Of a stretch of DNA of 23,161 nt, positions 18,277 to 23,161 are shown piece by piece. Source of the DNA: CAVQGZ01 sp964356295 (lineage in GTDB: Bacteria; Actinomycetota; Actinomycetes; Jiangellales; Jiangellaceae); NCBI GenBank assembly GCA_964356295.1, contig CAYHHE010000042.1, positions 1-23,161 of the forward strand. Direction: 5' to 3'. The first letter of the stretch is position 1. The number at the start of each line of letters is the position of its first letter. Under the pieces are notes generated by a model. That model did not search any database and was not told the origin of the DNA. It saw only the letters and a program-made list of their open reading frames with translations. Made by a program: the position numbers and the translations under genes.

Positions 18277-19020
18277 TCAGCTGAGCACTCCGGAGATGGC
18301 CCCGAGGACGAGGGGCACCACGGTGACCAGGACGAACGCTGGCAGGAACAGCAGCCCGACCGGCAGTGCAGCGATGCTGCCCGCGCTCCGGGCGCGGGAC
18401 AGATGCTGCGAGCGCTGGCGTTCCCGCTCGGCCAAGGCGGCTGCGGCCAGCACTGCCCCGGGCGCCATGCCTGACTCCTGGGCACGAGCCACGGCACGAC
18501 CGAGCCTGGCGCTGCCCGGGTGCGCACGCAAGGCCCGTGTGGAGGCGGCTGCATCCGCTCCGACGACCTGGAGTCCAGCGGCGTCTCGAAGGGCCTGTCC
18601 GAGGCTGCCACCGAGGGCGTGACCGGTCGCATCCAGGGCCGTCCCGACAGGAAGGCCGGCCTCCAGTGCGGCGGTGAGCAGGTCCGCCGCCAGCGCCGTC
18701 TGCTCCGGCGTCGACGATGTCTCGCGGTCACGACGCTGAGCGGCGCGCGGGCCGAGGAGACCCACGACAGCCCCCGCCGCAGCCCCGGCCCCCAGACCGA
18801 CTGGACCCCCGACCCAGGACCAGACCGCGGCGGCGAGCAGGACCGACCCGCCGACCCAGGCCAGGGGATGCCCGAGCCCTGACGGCCGGCTGTGGGCAGG
18901 TCCCGGCTCGGTCGCCCGTCGAGGACGGTGCACCGGCGACGTCGGCGGAACGGGAGCCGCCAAGGCCACGGCGCTCGCCGTGAGCACGGCGGCGGCAAGG
19001 GCGCTCGACAGCGGGCTCAT
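18277..19020 (-). CDS. tadC: TadC-like inner-membrane platform protein (T2SSF domain)
   Basis: A 247-residue type II secretion F-family protein, one half of the inner-membrane platform on which TadA drives pilus assembly. Seen: an N-terminal hydrophobic segment, two further TM segments (about 54-88), a cytoplasmic helical domain with TALAADLLTAALEAGLPVGTAL (about 108-129) and LGRAVARAQESGMAPGAVL (about 173-191), and a C-terminal TM hairpin ending near 245. Length fits actinobacterial TadC (Rv3657c position). The ATG at 19020 overlaps the tadB stop (ATGA, 19017-19020), so the two platform subunits are co-translated. Confidence 0.9.
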   Translation of the reverse strand: MSPLSSALAAAVLTASAVALAAPVPPTSPVHRPRRATEPGPAHSRPSGLGHPLAWVGGSVLLAAAVWSWVGGPVGLGAGAAAGAVVGLLGPRAAQRRDRETSSTPEQTALAADLLTAALEAGLPVGTALDATGHALGGSLGQALRDAAGLQVVGADAAASTRALRAHPGSARLGRAVARAQESGMAPGAVLAAAALAERERQRSQHLSRARSAGSIAALPVGLLFLPAFVLVTVVPLVLGAISGVLS

Positions 19021-19826
19021 CGCGGTTCGACGGCTCGCTCGGCGATCCGGTCCACGACCGTCAGGCCCGCGGCCACCAGCGCCACAGCGACCGCCAGACA
19101 GACCTGGCCCCAGCCCGTGGTGAGCAGCATGGCTGGGACGTTGACGCCGAGCAGCACGCCCAGCCCCATCCCGGCGACCGGCAGGATCGCCAACACGCGG
19201 GCAGTGGCCCGAACCGGGGAGAGCTGTTCGTCCACCTCACGGGCCGCTGCGAGCTCAGCTCGCACGCCGATGCTGACCCGGTTCAGCACGTCGGCGGCTG
19301 GAGCGCCCGTCGTCTCGACCAGAAGCCAGGCAGCGCGCAGCTGGCGTAACGCTCCGGCACCGTGGCGCTGGGCGGCCTCGTCCAGCAGTGGCGCCGGGCT
19401 GCCGCCGAGGCGCAGGACCCTCACTGCCTCCGCTAGCAGGTCAGGGGCAACCTCGGCAGCACCGGCCAGCGCCTCGGGTGGCGAGCGGCCCGCCCCGAGC
19501 TCCGCGCAGAGCACAGCGAGGGCCTCCTCCACGCGGGCGGCCGTGCTGTGCCGCTGGGCACGACGCCGGGAGCGCCGCCGCTCCGCAGCGACGACGAGAA
19601 CGGCTCCGGCAACGCCGCCCAGGCCGATCGGGCCTGCCTGGACCCGAAGAGCGAGCCCCAGCAGAGCAGCGCCGCCGAGCAGCAGCGCCGCCGGCCATGG
19701 TGCCCTGGTCACTGGTCCTCTCGTTCGGCCGGTCTGACTCACCGATTCGCCCGGGGGCACCCGGCGGCCGGTCGCCAGGACCGCGACCGTCACCGCGGCG
19801 GCAGCAGCCAACGCCCCCGGGGTCAC
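19017..19826 (-). CDS. tadB: TadB-like inner-membrane platform protein (T2SSF domain)
   Basis: A 269-residue F-family platform protein that partners TadC. Seen: an N-terminal TM helix (3-18), a TM pair (about 45-84), an Arg-rich turn (ERRRSRRRAQR), the T2SSF cytoplasmic domain with EEALAVLCAELGAGRSPPEAL (about 99-119) and RAAWLLVETTGAPAADVLNRV (about 163-183), and two C-terminal TM helices (about 208-230, 238-262). The GTG start overlaps the tadA stop (GTGA, 19823-19826). It is the equivalent of Rv3658c by position. Confidence 0.9.
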   Translation of the reverse strand: MTPGALAAAAAVTVAVLATGRRVPPGESVSQTGRTRGPVTRAPWPAALLLGGAALLGLALRVQAGPIGLGGVAGAVLVVAAERRRSRRRAQRHSTAARVEEALAVLCAELGAGRSPPEALAGAAEVAPDLLAEAVRVLRLGGSPAPLLDEAAQRHGAGALRQLRAAWLLVETTGAPAADVLNRVSIGVRAELAAAREVDEQLSPVRATARVLAILPVAGMGLGVLLGVNVPAMLLTTGWGQVCLAVAVALVAAGLTVVDRIAERAVEPR

Positions 19827-20968
19827 AGGGGCCCGCCGAGCAGGTCGCCCAGCACCGCCGCCGCTGGCCCCGGATGTCGCCGACCCTCAGCGTCCCAGGT
19901 GAACCCTGCAGCGACCTCGACCTCGCCGCCGCGGCGGGTGAGCACTGCCAGCTCCGCCAGTCGGCGACGCGACCGGGTGCGAGCCAGATGGACCACGACC
20001 TGCAGGCCCGCCGCGGCCTGGCTGTGGATGGCCGCGCGGTCGAGGCCCGCGGCCACACCGAGTGCCTCCAGACGGGCTGGCAGGTCACGGCTGCTGTTGG
20101 CGTGAACGGTGGCGCAGCCGCCGTCGTGGCCGGTGTTGAGCGCCGCCAGCATGTCCACGACCTCGGCCCCGCGCACCTCCCCCACCACCAGCCGGTCTGG
20201 TCGCATCCGCAGGGCCTGCCGCACCAGGTCGTCCAGGCCCACCGCACCGGTCCCCTCCACGTTGGCCGGGCGGGCCAGCAGCCGCACCACGTGAGGATGG
20301 CGCGGAACGAGCTCGCGGGTGTCCTCCACGACGACCAGCCGCTCCCGAGCCGGCACGGTGGACAGCAGCGCGGCGAGAACCGTTGTCTTGCCGGCTCCGG
20401 TGCCACCGGTGACCAGGAACGACAACCGGCTGGTGATGAGCCGGGCGAGCAGCGGCTCCGCGTCCGCGGCGACTGTTCGGCTGGCCACGAGGTCTGGCAC
20501 CGACAGGGTCCGTCGGGCCAGGACACGCAGACAGACCAGCGGGCCGTCCGGAGCGATCGGGGGCAGCACCGCGTGGACACGGGTCCCGTCCGGGAGCGTC
20601 GCGTCGACCCATGGCGAAGCGTCGTCGAGGCGGCGTCCGCACGCGGTGGCCAGGCGCACGGCGAGCCGCCGCACCTCCCTGGCGTCCGCAAAGACCACGT
20701 CGGCAGGCTCAAGGCCCTCCCCTCGATCGACGTAGACCTCGCGGGGTCCGTTGACCACGATGTCGCTGACCCCGGGCTCGGCCAGCAGCGCCTCGAGCGG
20801 ACCGGCCCCGACCAGGTCAGCCCGCAGTCGCCGCGCCAGCGACACCACCGCATCCTGGCCGAGCACGACTCCGGACTCGCGCAGCGCGGCTGCGACAGCC
20901 GACTCCGTGGGCGCGGCCCCGGTGCGCACGAGCACCGCTCGCACCTGCTCGAGGACCGACTCGGTCAC
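19823..20968 (-). CDS. tadA: TadA/CpaF-type pilus assembly ATPase
   Basis: A 381-residue secretion ATPase (VirB11/GspE superfamily, actinobacterial 'helicase/secretion neighbourhood ATPase' group) that powers Flp pilus assembly and perhaps retraction. Seen: the N-terminal domain with GPLEALLAEPGVSDIVVNGP (56-75), Walker A GGTGAGKTT (188-196), Asp box EDTREL (215-220), Walker B LVVGEVRG (260-267), and the His box GHDGGCATVHANS (280-292). All catalytic motifs are intact. The GTG start overlaps the cpaE stop (GTGA, 20965-20968). It is shorter than CpaF of proteobacteria because the N-terminal extension is small. Confidence 0.95.
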   Translation of the reverse strand: MTESVLEQVRAVLVRTGAAPTESAVAAALRESGVVLGQDAVVSLARRLRADLVGAGPLEALLAEPGVSDIVVNGPREVYVDRGEGLEPADVVFADAREVRRLAVRLATACGRRLDDASPWVDATLPDGTRVHAVLPPIAPDGPLVCLRVLARRTLSVPDLVASRTVAADAEPLLARLITSRLSFLVTGGTGAGKTTVLAALLSTVPARERLVVVEDTRELVPRHPHVVRLLARPANVEGTGAVGLDDLVRQALRMRPDRLVVGEVRGAEVVDMLAALNTGHDGGCATVHANSSRDLPARLEALGVAAGLDRAAIHSQAAAGLQVVVHLARTRSRRRLAELAVLTRRGGEVEVAAGFTWDAEGRRHPGPAAAVLGDLLGGPL

Positions 20969-22059
20969 GAGCGCCGCCCATCCCTGGTGAGAGGCACGCC
21001 GCCCAAGATCGACTCGCAGGCCCGGCGCAGTGCCGGACGGAGCCGGAGATCGGCATGGACCAGATCGGTCCCGATCCGCCTGTCGGTGGCCAGCGTCGCA
21101 GCCAGAGGCAGACCGAGCGCCTGCGCCACGTCCTGCGCGAGGAGGCCGGACCCTCGGCCGTAGCCGCGACCGGTCCGCACGACAAGGTGCCAGTCAGCGA
21201 TCGACGGGGGCAGCCTGGCCAGCAGCCGGTGGGCTGCGCCGACCCCCCGCCGATCGGCCGTCGTCACGGGAAGGATCGCCGACGCGTCGTCCGTGGCGGC
21301 GCGCGCCCCGTCGGGAAGCCAACGCGGGACCTCGACCAGGACGAGGTCGAACGAGCGGGCCAGCGCGGAGAGGACCGCGCGCACCGGCTCGTCCGGGAGG
21401 GGTGAGCATTCGCGATCCGCTCCCTGGCACACCAGCGTGACGCCGGAGCGCTCGGGCAGGGCTGACCGGAGCGAGGCTGCCGGCAGCCGCCCACGCGAGC
21501 CGGCCAGGTCGGACCACCGCAGGCCGGGGGCGTCCACCATGTCGAGCACGTCGTCGAGGTCAGCACCGGTCGGGTCGAGGTCCACGACGGCAGTCGCAAG
21601 GCCGTGACCGGCTCCGTACCGAGCCAGGCTCGCCACCAGCGTCGTGGTGCCCGCGCCACCGACACACCCCACGACAGCCACCACGATCCCCTGGCGGATC
21701 CGGTCCCCGGCCTCGCTCATGCGGTCCACGAGCCAGGCCGCCGCCTCCGGCAGAACGGCGACCTCCTCCGCACCGACGGCGACCGCGCGCCTCCAGACGT
21801 GCTCGCCCACCTCGGCCGGGCACACCAGGACCACGTTCGCGCGCCGTGACGGAGGGGCCGTCAACTGCTGGGCGAGGTCAGCCCCGAGCAGGACCAGCGG
21901 AGCCCGGGACCACCACCTGGCCAGCGTCCCTGAGTCGTGTGCCACCAGCGGCTCGACGCGGGCCGCCGCGGCCAGGCCGAGCAACTCGTCCAAGACCTCT
22001 CCGGACGCCGTGCCGATGAGCACCTGTCGGTGGGAAGGGGCGGCTGGGCGCGCGGGCAC
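20965..22059 (-). CDS. cpaE: CpaE/Ssd-like MinD-family localisation protein
   Basis: A 364-residue protein with a receiver-like N-terminal half (about 10-115) and a ParA/MinD-like half. CpaE/TadZ proteins place Tad pili at the cell pole, and the mycobacterial homologue Rv3660c (Ssd) affects septation. Seen: AVVGCVGGAGTTT (128-140) in the Walker A position, AVVDLDPTGADLDDVL (157-172) as switch region, and LVLVEVPRW later. The invariant P-loop lysine is replaced by Thr, as in many CpaE proteins, so ATP hydrolysis is doubtful. The frame is open to 22152, but GTG 22059 has GGAGGA 7 nt upstream (22067-22072) and gives the normal N terminus. First gene of the cpaE-tadA-tadB-tadC unit. Confidence 0.9.
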   Translation of the reverse strand: MPARPAAPSHRQVLIGTASGEVLDELLGLAAAARVEPLVAHDSGTLARWWSRAPLVLLGADLAQQLTAPPSRRANVVLVCPAEVGEHVWRRAVAVGAEEVAVLPEAAAWLVDRMSEAGDRIRQGIVVAVVGCVGGAGTTTLVASLARYGAGHGLATAVVDLDPTGADLDDVLDMVDAPGLRWSDLAGSRGRLPAASLRSALPERSGVTLVCQGADRECSPLPDEPVRAVLSALARSFDLVLVEVPRWLPDGARAATDDASAILPVTTADRRGVGAAHRLLARLPPSIADWHLVVRTGRGYGRGSGLLAQDVAQALGLPLAATLATDRRIGTDLVHADLRLRPALRRACESILGGVPLTRDGRRS

Positions 22060-22066
22060 GGTCGGG

Positions 22067-22072
22067 TCCTCC
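22067..22072 (-). promoter_or_regulatory. Shine-Dalgarno that decides the cpaE start
   Basis: GGAGGA on the minus strand, 7 nt before the GTG at 22059. It favours this start over the open frame that extends to 22152. Confidence 0.65.
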
Positions 22073-22134
22073 GGAGCAGCAGTGACCCGACCAGGGTGAA
22101 CGGCGCACCCACGTGGCGTCACCGGGCACGCCAG

Positions 22135-22154
22135 CGGCTGTGGACGACACACCG
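22135..22154 (-). repeat. Tad-region 20-bp element, copy B (upstream of cpaE)
   Basis: Plus strand CGGCTGTGGACGACACACCG, 19 of 20 identical to copy A at 18188-18207. It lies 76 nt upstream of the cpaE start in the same orientation relative to the gene as copy A is to flp. It contains TGTG-N5-CACA as internal symmetry. Confidence 0.62.
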
Positions 22155-22164
22155 GACGCGGACG

Positions 22165-22177
22165 CGGCTGGGGACGA
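22165..22177 (-). repeat. Tad-region element, partial copy C
   Basis: Plus strand CGGCTGGGGACGA, identical to the first 13 bases of copy A. It starts exactly 30 bp from the start of copy B, about three helical turns, so a protein could bind both on one DNA face. The remaining seven positions do not match. Confidence 0.5.
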
Positions 22178-22193
22178 GCGCCCGCTCGCGGCC

Positions 22194-22224
22194 CATCGAC
22201 GATGCCGCGGGCGTATCGTCGATG
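22194..22224. promoter_or_regulatory. inverted repeat over the predicted HAD-gene promoter
   Basis: Perfect 10-bp arms CATCGACGAT (22194-22203) and ATCGTCGATG (22215-22224) with an 11-bp spacer, centre-to-centre 21 bp (two turns). TATCGT (22214-22219), a plausible -10, overlaps the right arm and lies 7 nt before the GTG at 22227, giving a nearly leaderless mRNA. This is the geometry of a dimeric repressor operator. Formally it could also be an RNA hairpin, but it would lie upstream of the transcript start. Confidence 0.55.
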
Positions 22225-22226
22225 CC

Positions 22227-23066
22227 GTGAGTGGACACGCCGGCCCCACGTCCACGGGACGCCACGCCTTGCGTCGTTCAGCCGCCTTCTTCGACCTGGA
22301 CAAGACCGTCGTCGCGAGGTCCAGTGCGCTCGCGTTCAGCCGCCCCTTCTACCGCGGGGGGCTGATCAACCGCCGCTCGGTACTGCGCAGCGCCTACGCG
22401 CAGTTCGTCTTCCTCGTCGGGGGCGCCGACCACGACCAGATGGAGCGCATGCGCGAGTACCTGTCGGGGTTGGTCGTGGGATGGCCGGAGGCCACTGTCC
22501 GCGACATCGTCGCCGAGACCCTGCACACCATCGTGGACCCGATCGTCTACGACGAGGCGCTGCGCCTGATAGAGGAGCACCACACCGCTGGCCGCGACGT
22601 GGTGATCGTCTCCTCCTCAGGCGCGGAGGTCGTGGGGCCGATCGGGGAGCTCCTCGGCGCCGACCGATCCCTCGGGACTCGCATGCAGGTCGAGGACGGC
22701 CGCTACACCGGGGTGATCGAGGAGTACCTGTACGGGGAGGGCAAGGCGCAGGCGATGCGCGAGCTCGCCGATCTGGAGGGCTACGACCTGTCGCGCAGCT
22801 ACGCCTACTCCGACTCCGTCACCGACCTGCCGATGCTCGAGGCCGTCGGGCACCCGTACGCGGTCAACCCCGACCGCGCGCTACGCCGCGAGGCGTCCGC
22901 TCGCGGGTGGCCGGTCCTGGCGTTCAGCAAGCCGGTGGCGCTGCGCCGAGGCAGGCTGCGCGACCGCGACGATGCCGAGCAGCTCGTCCTGGCCGCATCG
23001 CTCGGCGCCCTTGCCGCCGCCCTCGGCGTCGCCTGGTACCTCACCCGCCGTCACATCCGCGCCTGA
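22227..23066 (+). CDS. HAD-IB (SerB-like) phosphatase with C-terminal membrane anchor
   Basis: A 279-residue HAD-superfamily hydrolase, matching the gene (Rv3661) beside ssd in Mycobacterium by position. Seen: motif I FFDLDKT with Asp23 and Asp25, an alpha-helical cap (about 35-110), motif II VVIVSSSG (125-132), the motif III lysine Lys173 (GEGKAQAM) and motif IV YSDSVTDLPML with Asp196 and Asp200. All catalytic residues are present, so it should be an active phosphomonoesterase. A basic stretch (LRRGRLRDR) and a hydrophobic helix (about 252-272) with RRH after it form a C-terminal tail anchor. The frame is open upstream to 22113, but GTG 22227 sits at the start of the homologous region and just after a -10-like TATCGT. 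Substrate unknown; serine phosphate is only one option. Confidence 0.9.
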   Translation: MSGHAGPTSTGRHALRRSAAFFDLDKTVVARSSALAFSRPFYRGGLINRRSVLRSAYAQFVFLVGGADHDQMERMREYLSGLVVGWPEATVRDIVAETLHTIVDPIVYDEALRLIEEHHTAGRDVVIVSSSGAEVVGPIGELLGADRSLGTRMQVEDGRYTGVIEEYLYGEGKAQAMRELADLEGYDLSRSYAYSDSVTDLPMLEAVGHPYAVNPDRALRREASARGWPVLAFSKPVALRRGRLRDRDDAEQLVLAASLGALAAALGVAWYLTRRHIRA

Positions 23067-23161
23067 CCCGCCCCTGCCACCGCTCCCAAATGATCACGTC
23101 ACGTACGCTCATGGGTACTTGGCGAGGCATAGGAGCCCAGTCACGTCCCTGTACGCCTCGC
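23067..23161. other. intergenic tail of the window
   Basis: No gene is seen in these 95 bp. They contain overlapping symmetric words, TGATCA and ACGT-C-ACGT around 23093-23106, and GTAC-N8-GTAC. They may belong to the promoter of a gene beyond the window; no consensus promoter is clear. Confidence 0.3.

Noticed and set aside
22137..22145. TCGTCCACA on the minus strand, 8 of 9 matches to the actinobacterial DnaA box TTGTCCACA
   Set aside because: A single site with no box cluster, no dnaA/dnaN/gyrB genes and no AT-rich stretch. It is part of the Tad element, whose other copies match the box less well.
20965..22152. The longer start for cpaE at 22152
   Set aside because: The extra N terminus has no homology-like pattern and covers the repeated elements; GTG 22059 has a good Shine-Dalgarno.

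Overview
The window is high-GC chromosomal DNA of an actinomycete. The signs are strong G/C third-position bias, many GTG starts, GTGA/ATGA start-stop overlaps, and a gene order resembling the topA-holB ... helicase ... tad ... HAD-phosphatase block of Mycobacterium and Streptomyces as I remember it. I cannot place the genus; a nocardioform, propionibacterial or micrococcal-type lineage would all fit. There is no insertion sequence, prophage, CRISPR array or visible composition break. The region reads as conserved core genome carrying one complete surface-appendage locus.

Layout. (1) 1-1645: a tRNA-Thr(CGU) on the minus strand and a divergently placed gamma-glutamyltransferase-like gene that lacks a signal peptide. 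(2) 1629-11782, all minus strand: a long run that transcribes as topA, tmk, holB, ricT, a secreted TAP-type peptidase lipoprotein, a five-TM membrane alpha/beta-hydrolase and a LysX-type lysyl-tRNA synthetase. The first five genes are joined by 4-nt overlaps or a 3-nt gap, so they look translationally coupled. (3) 11883-14719: hppA (membrane H+-pyrophosphatase, K+-independent type) and a BldG-like STAS anti-sigma-factor antagonist without a neighbouring anti-sigma kinase. (4) 14785-17091: a plus-strand DEAH helicase with a C-terminal cysteine cluster (MrfA/Rv3649 type). (5) 17027-22059, minus strand: an actinobacterial Tad/Flp pilus locus transcribed as cpaE/ssd, tadA, tadB, tadC, then (after a terminator-like hairpin and a new 5' region) flp pilin, tadE and a second TadE-like protein. 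(6) 22227-23066: a plus-strand, membrane-anchored HAD-IB phosphatase divergent from cpaE.

How it fits together: TadA powers the TadB/TadC platform, CpaE/Ssd probably positions it, Flp is the fibre subunit and the TadE proteins are pseudopilins. No prepilin peptidase (TadV) lies in the window, so it must be encoded elsewhere.

The most interesting unexplained signal is regulatory. A 20-bp element (19/20 identical) lies upstream of the pilin gene and in the cpaE/HAD divergent region. A third, 13-bp partial copy lies exactly 30 bp from the second. Next to this pair is a perfect 10-bp inverted repeat that covers the predicted -10 of the HAD gene. Together these suggest a dedicated, undescribed control circuit coordinating the two Tad transcription units and possibly the HAD gene.
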